DNA from: Streptomyces sp. MBT65
Lineage (GTDB): Bacteria > Actinomycetota > Actinomycetes > Streptomycetales > Streptomycetaceae
Reading direction: 5' to 3'
Length of the DNA stretch: 64,000 bases
NCBI RefSeq assembly: GCF_016612545.1
Contig: NZ_JAENRY010000012.1
Coordinates: 1 to 64,000, forward strand
The notes below the pieces were generated by a model that ran no database searches, was not told where the DNA came from, and was given only the letters and a program-made list of their open reading frames with translations. The position numbers were made by a program, and so were the translations under genes. Of this stretch, positions 9,053 to 16,082 are shown piece by piece (position 1 is the stretch's first letter; every line of letters begins with the position of its first letter).

Positions 9053-10108
9053 ATGACGGTCAGCGGTGGGCGGAACCGGGGCGGTCGGCGGCCGACCCTG
9101 GAGGAGGTCGCCGCCCGTGCCGGTGTGGGCCGCGGCACGGTCTCCCGGGTGATCAACAGCTCGCCGCGGGTGAGCGACGCGACGCGGGCGGCCGTCGAGG
9201 CGGCCGTGGCGGAACTGGGCTACGTCCCCAACACGGCTGCACGTGCCCTGGCCGCGAACCGCACGGACGCCATCGCCCTCGTCGTCCCCGAGCCGGAGAC
9301 CCGCTTCTTCGCGGAGCCGTACTTCTCCGACATGCTCAAGGGCGTCGGCGCCGAACTCTCCGAGACCGAGATGCAGTTGCTGCTGATCTTCGCGGGCAAC
9401 GACCGCGAACGGCAGCGCCTGGCCCAGTACTTGGCCGCGCACCGGGTCGACGGCGTCCTGCTGGTCTCGGTCCACGCGGACGACCCGCTCCCGGACCTGC
9501 TCGCGCAGTTGGAGATCCCGGCGGTGATCAGCGGCCCGCGCTCGGCGGCGGAGACCCTGACCTCGGTCGACTCGGACAACTACGGCGGAGCCCGCTCGGC
9601 GGTGGAGCACCTGATCACCCGCGGCCGCACCCGCATCGCCCACATCACCGGCCGCCTCGACGTCTACGGCGCCCAGCGCCGCGTGGACGGCTACCGCGAG
9701 GCACTGCTCGACGCGGGCCACGAGGTGGACGAACACCTGATCCAGCCGGGCGACTTCACGGAGGAGGGCGGCCGCCGGGCGATGAAGGAACTGCTGGCCC
9801 GCCGCCCCGACGTGGACGCGGTCTTCGCCGGCTCGGACGTCATGGCGGCGGGCGCCCGCCAGGTCCTCCGCGAGGAAGGCCGCCGTATCCCGGACGACAT
9901 CGCCCTCGTCGGCTACGACGACTCGGCCATCGCCCGCCACATGGACCCGCCCCTCACCAGCGTCCGCCAGCCGATCGAGGAAATGGGCCGCTCGATGATC
10001 GACCTCCTCCTCGCCGAGATCGCGGACCGCCGTCCGGCCACGTCCCGGGGCCCTGAGCGTCGACAGGTGGTCCTGGCAACGGAGTTGGTGACGCGGGCGT
10101 CGTCCTAG
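9053..10108 (+). CDS. LacI-family regulator (CebR-like), downstream of bglC
   Basis: The 351-residue protein begins with a LacI HTH (RPTLEEVAARAGVGRGTVSR, residues about 12-31) followed by a sugar-binding domain with FFAEPYFSDMLKG and DPPLTSVRQPIEEMGRSM. ATG at 9053 follows a GGCGGCGA segment. It shares its recognition helix with the LacI gene at 2,236-3,279, so both may recognise the TGGGAGCGCTCCCA family. Its position after bglC and its N-terminal sequence fit CebR, the cellobiose-responsive repressor, but the symbol is withheld because two equally placed paralogues exist. Confidence 0.9.
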   Translation: MTVSGGRNRGGRRPTLEEVAARAGVGRGTVSRVINSSPRVSDATRAAVEAAVAELGYVPNTAARALAANRTDAIALVVPEPETRFFAEPYFSDMLKGVGAELSETEMQLLLIFAGNDRERQRLAQYLAAHRVDGVLLVSVHADDPLPDLLAQLEIPAVISGPRSAAETLTSVDSDNYGGARSAVEHLITRGRTRIAHITGRLDVYGAQRRVDGYREALLDAGHEVDEHLIQPGDFTEEGGRRAMKELLARRPDVDAVFAGSDVMAAGARQVLREEGRRIPDDIALVGYDDSAIARHMDPPLTSVRQPIEEMGRSMIDLLLAEIADRRPATSRGPERRQVVLATELVTRASS

Positions 10109-10133
10109 GAGCGTCCCGTCCGCGCCCGCGGGA

Positions 10134-10724
10134 TCACTCGGACCCTACGGCTCCCCAGCCCCGCTCCAGCAGGTCGAACGCCGCGCACATCGTCGCCCTC
10201 GGGTCCGCCGAGGCCTCCGCGAGGGTGCGGGCGTCCAGGGCGAAGTGGGCCAGGGAGGTGCAACGGGGGTCGTCCGCGGGGGCGTTCACGGATTCCGCGA
10301 TCGCGCGTGCCACCGCTTGCTGGTGACGCATCCACATGCGGCGGTGGTACTCGGTCAACGCCGGTGTGGCGCGGACGAGTTGGTGGAACGCGGTGAGCTG
10401 GTCGCCGTCGTCGGGAGCGAAGAAGCGGGCGTCCAGCAGATGGTCCCGCAGCGCCCGCGGGATCGATGTTCCCGGAGACCGGTCGCGGACCGCCGCGACC
10501 AGGGCGGCCTCCTGGTCCGCGTCCAGGTCGAAGACCAGCGCCTCCTTGCTGGGGAAGTGCTTGAAGAGGGTCGTGGTGGAGACGTCCGCGGCCTCGGCGA
10601 CATCCCGGATGCTCACCTGGTCGTAGCCGTGCGCCAGGAAGAGCTCCAGCGCCGCGTCGGCCAGGGCCTGCCGGGTGGCGGCCTTCTTGCGTTCGCGGCG
10701 GCCGATGATCGGCGTATCGGTCAT
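10134..10724 (-). CDS. TetR-family transcriptional regulator
   Basis: The protein of about 196 residues has an N-terminal TetR HTH: ATRQALADAALELFLAHGY, then SIRDVAEAADVSTTTLFKHF. A variable C-terminal ligand and dimerisation part follows. ATG at 10724 is used; an in-frame ATG at 10736 is possible. It is divergent from the kinase-like gene at 10,868, and the shared 140-bp region (with TTGACC near 10,762) is its likely operator region. The ligand is unknown. Confidence 0.85.
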   Translation of the reverse strand: MTDTPIIGRRERKKAATRQALADAALELFLAHGYDQVSIRDVAEAADVSTTTLFKHFPSKEALVFDLDADQEAALVAAVRDRSPGTSIPRALRDHLLDARFFAPDDGDQLTAFHQLVRATPALTEYHRRMWMRHQQAVARAIAESVNAPADDPRCTSLAHFALDARTLAEASADPRATMCAAFDLLERGWGAVGSE

Positions 10725-10867
10725 GCCTCGCAGCATAACTCTCGGTTGGCTTGCTTAAAAAGTTGACCCGTTGTATTTACTTACCGAGCCTGTTTACCGA
10801 GTCTCTCCTGGGCTCGTTTGTCGAGCGCGCTTTTCCTTCTCGACGGTGCCGCGAAAGGAGCATTCCT

Positions 10868-11644
10868 TTGCCCCATCCACTCCTGTCCGTCGACGAGATC
10901 CCCGCGACCGAGCCGTACCTCCGCACCGTGGGCGAGATCTTCCGCAGCTTCGGCGACCAGGACTCCGGATGCGTCGGCTACGCGGTCCAACTCCCGGACG
11001 GCGAACGCTGGTTCGTGAAGGCGGCGACAACACCCGCCGCCCAGGCCTCACTTGACCGCGCCTGGGCCTTCCACCGCGCGGTACGCCACCCGGCGATCGT
11101 CCCCCAGCTGCACCGCGTCACCGTGACGGACAGCGGCCGTACGGCGGCCGTCATGCCGTGGCGTCCCGGCGAGTCCCTCTACGGCCCGGCCCGCGCCCGC
11201 TTCCGCGCCCTGCCCCTCGCCTCCGTCCACCGCGCGATCGACCGCGTCCTGGACGCCCATCTCGCGGTGGAGACGGCGGGCATGGTGGCGGTCGACCTCT
11301 ACGACGGCGCGTTCCTCTACGACTTCTACGGCGACGCGCTCCACCTCGTCGACCTCGACGAGTACCGCCCCGGCCCCTTCGTCCTCCAGGGCGACCGCCT
11401 CCCGGGCTCGGCCCGCTTCATGGCCCCCGAGGAGTGGCACCACGGCGCCCGCATCGACATCCGCACGACGGTCTACGCCCTCGCCCGCACCGCCCGCCTC
11501 CTCCTCGACGCGGGTGAGGGCGAACGGGCCTGGCGGGGTACGGCGGCTCAACTCGCCGTGCTGGAAAGGGCCACCCGCGCCGATCCCGCCGAACGGTTCG
11601 CGGGCGTACGGGAGTTCACGGACGCGTGGCGCGCCGCCACCTGA
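10868..11644 (+). CDS. protein-kinase-like protein
   Basis: The 258-residue protein shows a minimal Hanks-type kinase layout. A candidate ATP-binding Lys lies in WFVKAATT, a catalytic-loop-like VAVDLYDGAFLYDF follows, then a DFG-like VDLDEY and an APE-like MAPEEW. The HRD His and the usual loop Asn are not recognisable, so activity is uncertain. TTG at 10868 was chosen because AAAGGAG lies 8 bp before it, whereas the upstream ATG of the longer frame at 10751 has no ribosome site. It is soluble, has no membrane segment, and is divergent from the TetR gene. Confidence 0.7.
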   Translation: MPHPLLSVDEIPATEPYLRTVGEIFRSFGDQDSGCVGYAVQLPDGERWFVKAATTPAAQASLDRAWAFHRAVRHPAIVPQLHRVTVTDSGRTAAVMPWRPGESLYGPARARFRALPLASVHRAIDRVLDAHLAVETAGMVAVDLYDGAFLYDFYGDALHLVDLDEYRPGPFVLQGDRLPGSARFMAPEEWHHGARIDIRTTVYALARTARLLLDAGEGERAWRGTAAQLAVLERATRADPAERFAGVREFTDAWRAAT

Positions 11645-12128
11645 CCTCGCCGTCCTGCCACTCCTGGGTCGGCGCCAGCCCGGCGGCCGTAGCGACCGCC
11701 GCGGACGCCCGATGGTCCGGGTGGATGTGCGCCACGACCGTACGGACGGCGGGCCGCGCGGCGAGCCACGACACCAGCCCCCGCGCCGCCTCCGAGGCGA
11801 TGCCCCGTCCTTGCCAGGGCGCCCCGACCACCCAGGCGATCTCCGCGACCGACCCCGCCTCGGTGATCGTGGCCTGGACCGTGCCGACCAGGCAGTCCTC
11901 CGCCCGCAGGCGCAGTACCCAGTTGCACCAGACGGCGGCCGGGTCGGGGGAGCCCGCGGCGAGGCGCTCGTAGCGGGTCCGCAGGGCGTCCGGAGTCAGC
12001 GGTTCGCCACCGGTGAAGGTGTGCAGGGCGGGGGAGGACAGGACCGTGGCCATTTCCTCCGCGTGCGCCGGGCTCAGGGGCACGAGATCCAGCCGGGCGG
12101 TACTGATGAGTTCGGGTGCGAAGTCCAC
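11616..12128 (-). CDS. GNAT-family N-acetyltransferase
   Basis: The 170-residue protein is a RimJ/RimL-type GNAT. It starts LISTARLDLVPLSPAHAEEM and carries the acetyl-CoA loop motif GRGIASEAARGLVSWLAA followed by AHIHPDHRASAAVATAAGL. GTG at 12128 is used because the longer frame runs through the prophage junction at attL, so upstream codons cannot be native. Its 3' end overlaps the kinase-like gene by 29 bp (convergent). In the uninvaded chromosome it would lie just downstream of tRNA-His and its terminator. Substrate unknown. Confidence 0.88.
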   Translation of the reverse strand: MDFAPELISTARLDLVPLSPAHAEEMATVLSSPALHTFTGGEPLTPDALRTRYERLAAGSPDPAAVWCNWVLRLRAEDCLVGTVQATITEAGSVAEIAWVVGAPWQGRGIASEAARGLVSWLAARPAVRTVVAHIHPDHRASAAVATAAGLAPTQEWQDGEVRWRRATRP

Positions 12129-12157
12129 TGCGGTCGGGTCCCCGTTTCCGGAAAACG

Positions 12158-12197
12158 AATCAGCCGGTGACTTCGTTTCCGAAGTCACCGGCTGATT
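12158..12197 (-). terminator. strong hairpin, probable original tRNA-His terminator stranded at attL
   Basis: A perfect 17-bp stem (12158-12174 with 12181-12197) closes a 6-nt loop GTTTCC. It lies 4 bp from the attL repeat. If the prophage is removed in silico, this hairpin falls directly after the 3' end of tRNA-His on the same strand, so it is best read as the native tRNA terminator, now 33.5 kb away from its gene. Confidence 0.75.
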
Positions 12198-12201
12198 ACT
12201 C

Positions 12202-12226
12202 AGGGTGAGTGACGGGACTTGAACCC
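12202..12226. repeat. attL core (25-bp direct repeat of the tRNA-His 3' end)
   Basis: The repeat begins AGGGTGAGTGACGGG and ends CTTGAACCC, and is identical to 45755-45779. Bases flanking the two copies differ on both sides, so the core is exactly 25 bp. This copy is a tRNA fragment and does not make a tRNA. Confidence 0.95.
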
Positions 12227-12379
12227 AATCCTTTAGGAAGGCTTGACCTGGGGTTATCTGCAAAAGCGGACATCCGGGTTGCAGTGGACGTCCCGTCGAT
12301 TGCGTTCGATGCCGTCTGTGTGGCCACGCGTGTGGCCGCGTCCACACGCTCATGGGGTGATCACTCTGTACGTTCAACT

Positions 12380-12392
12380 CCTGTAGTACAGG
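12380..12392. promoter_or_regulatory. third copy of the CCTGTA-G-TACAGG palindrome, next to attL
   Basis: This 13-bp palindrome is the core of the operators found before the two HEPN-type genes (18643-18659 and 19678-19694). It lies 154 bp inside attL, in a 300-bp stretch without a convincing gene. In the circular phage form it would lie upstream of the integrase gene across attP, so it could link integrase expression to the same repressor. Confidence 0.55.
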
Positions 12393-12438
12393 CCACCGTT
12401 GGTCCGGTGACGGTACCTGTCCAGGTGCGGGGACGCGA

Positions 12439-12474
12439 AGAGGCCCCGACCGTCCCCAGACAGTCGAGGCCTCT
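12439..12474 (-). terminator. hairpin at the left end of the prophage operon
   Basis: AGAGGCC (12439-12445) pairs with GGCCTCT (12468-12474), with a second short GAC/GTC pairing inside. It lies 72 bp after the stop of the last leftward gene (12546), and is a plausible end of the accessory operon. Confidence 0.5.
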
Positions 12475-12545
12475 CTCCTCACGGGTAGGGGGGAGCCATC
12501 TGGATCAGGTGGCCTCTACCTCGCGAGGGTCTCTGGGGGAGTGGG

Positions 12546-12761
12546 TCACCAACCCTGCTCCTGCTTCCGCTTGAGGCGTTCCTCGCGGGAGGGGACGACC
12601 TTCAGCTTCTCGTCACTGGCCGCCGTCCAGGTGGCCGCCCACATGTAGACGGGGCCGATGACGTACGTCCCGCCCTGTATGTCGGTGACGATGCCCTCCC
12701 TGCCCGCGTCGTCGTCCCACACCTGATCACCGATCCCCACCCGGGGCCCCTCCTCGGTCAT
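12546..12761 (-). CDS. hypothetical protein (71 aa) coupled to the ATPase-like gene
   Basis: The ATG at 12761 overlaps the ATPase-like gene stop by 4 bp (ATGA), so translation is coupled. The product begins MTEEGPRVGIGDQVWDDDAG, looks like a small beta-barrel (VGDQVWD..GIVTDI..YVIGPVYMWA) and ends in a charged tail REERLKRKQEQ. I do not recognise a named family. This gene pair resembles accessory loci common in Streptomyces chromosomes beside XRE/DUF5753 regulators. Confidence 0.65.
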   Translation of the reverse strand: MTEEGPRVGIGDQVWDDDAGREGIVTDIQGGTYVIGPVYMWAATWTAASDEKLKVVPSREERLKRKQEQGW

Positions 12762-13183
12762 GCGGCCGGCTCGCGGTGCAACTCGGCCCAGACCTGCTTG
12801 CCCCATCGGTGCATGTCCGTTCCCCAGCGCTCGGCCAGGGCGTCGATCAGGACGAATCCCCGGCCGCTGGCGAGCAGGTCGTCGTCACCGGACTTGACCA
12901 TCTCCGGTATCACGCGGGCCTTGTCGACGACACCGATCCGGACGAAGCGCTCGCTCGGTCTGGAGATCACGACCCGGATGCTCCGGGTGTTCGTGTGCTT
13001 GACCGCGTTGGCCACCAGCTCGGTGACGATGAGGACCCCGGAGTCCTCAAGATCGTCCAGGTGCCACGTGGCCAGCGCGATCCTGACGAGCTTGCGGGCT
13101 GCCTCGGCGCTCTCCTCCACGGCAGGGAACGTCTCGGAGTACCCAGGGTGCCCCGTAGGGCGTACGACGCTGCTCACAGGCAT
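12758..13183 (-). CDS. ATP-binding protein (HATPase/RsbW-like)
   Basis: The 141-residue protein has the GHKL fold signatures of anti-sigma-type ATPases: N-box TELVANAVKHT, a VVDKARVIPEM segment at the G1 position and GRGFVLIDALAERWG at G2. It is of normal length for this family. In Streptomyces such genes often sit beside an XRE/DUF5753 regulator, as here. The pair is carried within the prophage, which suggests regulatory cargo rather than a phage structural role. A tandem CGTGCAA-type repeat about 130 bp upstream (13314-13330) may be its control site. Confidence 0.85.
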   Translation of the reverse strand: MPVSSVVRPTGHPGYSETFPAVEESAEAARKLVRIALATWHLDDLEDSGVLIVTELVANAVKHTNTRSIRVVISRPSERFVRIGVVDKARVIPEMVKSGDDDLLASGRGFVLIDALAERWGTDMHRWGKQVWAELHREPAA

Positions 13184-13313
13184 CAGGACCTCGGTCGGTG
13201 TAGGTCGAGCTGGGCGTCACCTCCGCGCTGTCGCTGTCGCTGTAGTGCTCGTGCGCCAACGCCTGGCGATGCCTGTTGACCGTAGGGAGGCGCCAGTGAA
13301 CCGCTCAACGAGC

Positions 13314-13330
13314 TTGCGCAGACTTGCACG
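13314..13330 (-). promoter_or_regulatory. tandem GCGCAA/CGTGCAA repeat upstream of the ATPase-like gene
   Basis: TTGCGC at 13314 and TTGCACG at 13324 on the plus strand are spaced exactly 10 bp apart, one helical turn. The same arrangement occurs at 14997-15013 before the other unit of this locus. Candidate binding site of the XRE regulator encoded between them. Confidence 0.4.
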
Positions 13331-13333
13331 GAT

Positions 13334-14182
13334 TCACCCGAGCGCGTTGATGGCAGCGGTGATGAGGGATCTCGCGGGGGCGCCGTACACCGCGATTGCG
13401 GCCAGTTCGGTGAAGGCCCGTGCGTACTCCTCGATCTCCCGTGGCTGCGTCACGGTCAGATGAGCCGACACAAGCTCCACATTCACCTGTGCTTCGTCGT
13501 ACATGGTGAAGGACTCGACAGGCCACCCGACGCCGCGAGGCAGACCCAGCGGGATGATCCCCAGACTTACCGACGGCAGTGAGGCGACGGCAATGAGGTG
13601 CCCCAGTTGCCCAGCCGTGGTCTCCGCGTCTCCGATGACCGTACGGAGTACCCACTCCTCGATCAGCATGGCGAAGCGGTGGTTGCCTGAATGAAGGATC
13701 CGCTGACGGTCCATCCGCACTGCCACGGCCTCGTCGATGTCATCCGGCACGTCCCGGAGTTCGCTGACTGTGCTGAGCACCGCACGTGTGTAGGCGCTTG
13801 TTTGGAGCAGGCCGGGAATCACCCACGACTGGTACGTACGGAAGCGGCGCGTGCGATCGAACAGGGGACGCACCGACTCCTGCGCGCGCTTGAGCCCGGC
13901 CTGTTCCATGCGGCGCCATTCGACGTACTGCCCGTCGATGCCCCGCGCGGTGGCGATGAGGTCCGGCGCCCGATCGGTCGCCCCGCAGATCAGCGTCCAC
14001 GCGCGGATGTCCCCATCGGAGGGAGGCGTTCTGCCGTGCTCCAGGCGCGAGGTCTTCGACTCGTGCCAGCCGGCGCGCTTGGCCAGCTCTCTGCCGGTGA
14101 GCCCCGAGTCCTTCCGGATCTCACGGAGACGCTGGCCAAGCGCACGACGTGCTTCCTGGATGCTGGAGGACGGGGACGCCAC
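13334..14182 (-). CDS. XRE-family regulator with DUF5753-type sensor domain
   Basis: The 282-residue protein has an N-terminal HTH (ALGQRLREIRKDSGLTGREL and AKRAGWHESKTSRLEHGR) and a long C-terminal domain starting VRPLFDRTRRFRTYQSWVIP. That arrangement is typical of the WhiJ-like DUF5753 regulators abundant in Streptomyces. GTG at 14182 is used; upstream residues in the open frame are Arg-rich shadow. It follows the DUF6879-type gene by 17 bp. In chromosomes, this family forms developmental or antibiotic-control loci with small partner proteins and ATPases. It is not a typical phage repressor, although a role in lysogeny cannot be excluded. Confidence 0.88.
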   Translation of the reverse strand: MASPSSSIQEARRALGQRLREIRKDSGLTGRELAKRAGWHESKTSRLEHGRTPPSDGDIRAWTLICGATDRAPDLIATARGIDGQYVEWRRMEQAGLKRAQESVRPLFDRTRRFRTYQSWVIPGLLQTSAYTRAVLSTVSELRDVPDDIDEAVAVRMDRQRILHSGNHRFAMLIEEWVLRTVIGDAETTAGQLGHLIAVASLPSVSLGIIPLGLPRGVGWPVESFTMYDEAQVNVELVSAHLTVTQPREIEEYARAFTELAAIAVYGAPARSLITAAINALG

Positions 14183-14199
14183 TGTCCTTGTGCTCGCCC

Positions 14200-14715
14200 T
14201 CAGGCGACCTTGTAATCGCCGTGGGCGACTGCGCGCGCCCACACAGCGGCGAACGCTTCTGCACACAGCTTCACGGCCGCGCCGTCCGTACGTACTTCCT
14301 CGTCGTCGGGGGCCAGCTCTCCGTCCCCGTCGAAGTGGTGGAAGACGGCAACTTCGTCGTCGAAGAGCCAGAAGTCGTTCCCCGGCAACGCCAGATCCGA
14401 TGCCCTCCGCCGGGGCAGCCAGCGGACCTCCTCGCCCGCAGCGATGTTGGCACCGGTCAGGTGGTGCTCGAACCTGACGTAGTCGCTAACGGGCTCGGAC
14501 ACGATGCGTGCCCGGCGTACGAGTACGCCTCGCGAGGTGACGTCCGAGATCAGCGTCAGCCACGGACCGGCCACGGCCAAGCCGTCCCGGACTCCGTCCT
14601 GCCAGGCCACGAAGCGGGGATCGGATCGCATGTACCCGTCCCGCATCTCCAGGTGCACAGCGGTGCGGGTGCAGGCGCGGAGACGATCCTCAAGAGTCGG
14701 TGCCGGTGCCGCCAC
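14200..14715 (-). CDS. DUF6879-type protein
   Basis: The 171-residue protein matches the DUF6879 pattern as I know it: DRLRACTRTAVHLEMRDGYM, a central RIVSEPVSDYVRFEHHLT and a LPGNDFWLFDDEVAVFHHFD segment near the end. GTG at 14715 overlaps the preceding small gene by 26 bp. Members typically sit beside XRE/DUF5753 regulators in actinomycetes and may be effectors or sensors controlled by them. Biochemical function is unknown. Confidence 0.8.
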   Translation of the reverse strand: MAAPAPTLEDRLRACTRTAVHLEMRDGYMRSDPRFVAWQDGVRDGLAVAGPWLTLISDVTSRGVLVRRARIVSEPVSDYVRFEHHLTGANIAAGEEVRWLPRRRASDLALPGNDFWLFDDEVAVFHHFDGDGELAPDDEEVRTDGAAVKLCAEAFAAVWARAVAHGDYKVA

Positions 14716-14923
14716 TGCCGTTGACCTCCGGGAAGAACTGCATCATGCGCTTCGGGAATTCGATCACGGTCTCATGCTCGGGGATGTCCATCTGTCCGAG
14801 GCGGTCGTCGTCCAACACCTTCCATCCCTGCAACAGGTAGTTGTCCGTCGCGTCGTCGTAATAGACGGTGGGGGACTTGCCCTCCGGGCTGTCCGGGTCC
14901 TTGCCCAGCTTGTGCAGCGTCAT
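14690..14923 (-). CDS. small hypothetical protein, first gene of the XRE/DUF6879 unit
   Basis: ATG at 14923 has a strong GGAGGGG ribosome site, so the longer open frame was not used. The 77-residue acidic product starts MTLHKLGKDPDSPEGKSPTV and contains YYDDATDNYLLQGWKVLDDD. I recall proteins of this form next to DUF6879 genes in Streptomyces but cannot name a family. The order small gene, DUF6879, XRE on one strand with overlaps or short gaps points to one transcript. Confidence 0.7.
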   Translation of the reverse strand: MTLHKLGKDPDSPEGKSPTVYYDDATDNYLLQGWKVLDDDRLGQMDIPEHETVIEFPKRMMQFFPEVNGSGGTGTDS

Positions 14924-14996
14924 GATCCCCTCCACGTAGTTCGTGTGCGAACTGTCTCTACGAGCTTGCTCCAAGTCACCCGTCCATCACACTGAC

Positions 14997-15013
14997 TTGC
15001 ACGAATTTGCACG
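14997..15013 (-). promoter_or_regulatory. tandem CGTGCAA repeat (10-bp period) upstream of the small gene/DUF6879/XRE unit
   Basis: On the minus strand CGTGCAA-ATT-CGTGCAA occurs as two copies exactly one helical turn apart, about 75-90 bp before the start codon at 14923. A related tandem lies at 13314-13330. An ACGAGCTTGC segment accompanies both sites (13308-13317 and 14960-14969). Confidence 0.45.
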
Positions 15014-15056
15014 GGATGAGGACCTCCGGCGAGCCCGGAGATTGAACGCACGAAAG

Positions 15057-15089
15057 CGCCCCCGATCTCCACGAGGGAGATCGGGGGCG
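15057..15089 (-). terminator. terminator after the 15,099-15,653 gene
   Basis: A perfect 14-bp stem (CGCCCCCGATCTCC, 15057-15070, pairing with 15076-15089) with loop ACGAG lies 10 bp after the stop of the minus-strand gene at 15099. It separates that gene from the XRE/DUF6879 unit. Confidence 0.8.
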
Positions 15090-15098
15090 TTGACGTTC

Positions 15099-15653
15099 CT
15101 ACGCAGTTCGTCGATGCGGTGTCTGGTGGCCCTCGTCTTCCAAGGCGGTCCGGGCCGCCTTGGCGAACGCGTCAAGCGGGCGTTCTAGTCTGTGCTTCTG
15201 ATTGAAGGGGTGACCAGTAATCCCACCGTGTGCCAGTTCGTTCCTGAACACCCTGACCTCGTCAGCGAACACGCCCGCAGCCGCAACTACGGCGTCTGGT
15301 CCTGCGATGGCGACGTTCGATCGGCGCTTGCGGACGTTTGCCTGAAGGGCTTCGAACTGGAGGAGGAAATCTTGCGGCTGCCGCCCGTAGAGCGAGTCGA
15401 TCAGCTCCTGTCCAGCGGCGATGAAGTCTGCGTATGCCGCTGAGCGGGGGCCACGCCTCTCCTGGAGGCTCTCAAAGCGCCGTTGACGAGCGGCCTCAGA
15501 CTCCGAGAACTTGACCTGAAGATGAGTCGTCCGGAGCCCGAACCAGCTCGTACCAACCGCCGTCAGGCCTGCGAGACCACCACCGATGGCCGCACCCACG
15601 ACGGCCGCAACTCCTGCATCCACAGGGGGATTCTCACCGGTCAGGCCGATCAT
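15099..15653 (-). CDS. hypothetical membrane-anchored protein
   Basis: The 184-residue product has one N-terminal membrane segment, roughly residues 13-40 (Gly/Ala-rich, GVAAVVGAAIGGGLAGLTAV). A basic, helical cytoplasmic part follows, including SESEAARQRRFESLQERRGP and RVFRNELAHGG. A single membrane anchor with a long helical tail is a common form of small Streptomyces and phage proteins of unknown role. The start at 15653 has no good ribosome site and the true start may lie a few codons inside. The gene is monocistronic, closed by the terminator at 15057. Confidence 0.6.
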   Translation of the reverse strand: MIGLTGENPPVDAGVAAVVGAAIGGGLAGLTAVGTSWFGLRTTHLQVKFSESEAARQRRFESLQERRGPRSAAYADFIAAGQELIDSLYGRQPQDFLLQFEALQANVRKRRSNVAIAGPDAVVAAAGVFADEVRVFRNELAHGGITGHPFNQKHRLERPLDAFAKAARTALEDEGHQTPHRRTA

Positions 15654-15797
15654 CGCAGGGAAACGAGGAGAGCGCCCCTCGTCTCCCGAAGGAGGCGAGG
15701 GGCCATGGTCACTGTCCCTTGATTCTCGGGTGTGGTCGCTGGAGCATGGCTGCGCGACAGCATGCGGTGGTCACGCAGCACGGTGGGGGTGCCTTGT

Positions 15798-16071
15798 GAT
15801 GAGACACAGAAGAGTTGGGACGCGGCCGGAACAGATCGCGGCAGAGAGGGCTCGACCGGCTGAGCGGGTCTGGACACCCTCCGTAGAGCCTGAGCGCCCT
15901 AGGAAGGAGCGCCCGCAGGTTCCACCACCACAGGAGTCCGACGCGCGGGACGTGGCTGAGGAAGACGACGGCTGGACTTCAGAGCCCGCCGATCCGACGC
16001 GGTGGACCGGCCCCAGCCGTAGTGTCAGGGACATACCTTCTGGACTGCCGGGTCTCGGCAAACGGCAATAG
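15798..16071 (+). CDS. possible small Pro/Glu-rich protein on the opposite strand
   Basis: A 90-residue frame starts at ATG 15798 and ends at TAG 16071, just 11 bp before the endolysin stop (convergent). The product is charged and proline-rich (ERVWTPSVEPERPRKERPQV, then AEEDDGWTSEPADPTRWTGP) and has no domain I recognise. Third-position GC is lower than in host genes but similar to other prophage accessory genes. It could be a real accessory gene or an accidental frame. Confidence 0.35.
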
Positions 16072-16082
16072 GGACTCTGGCG

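Noticed and set aside
12202..12226. A second tRNA-His at attL
   Set aside because: Only the 25-bp 3' fragment is present; no anticodon arm or D-arm.
12129..12482. Upstream extension of the GNAT frame across attL
   Set aside because: The extension crosses the host-phage junction and the tRNA fragment, so it cannot be the native N-terminus.
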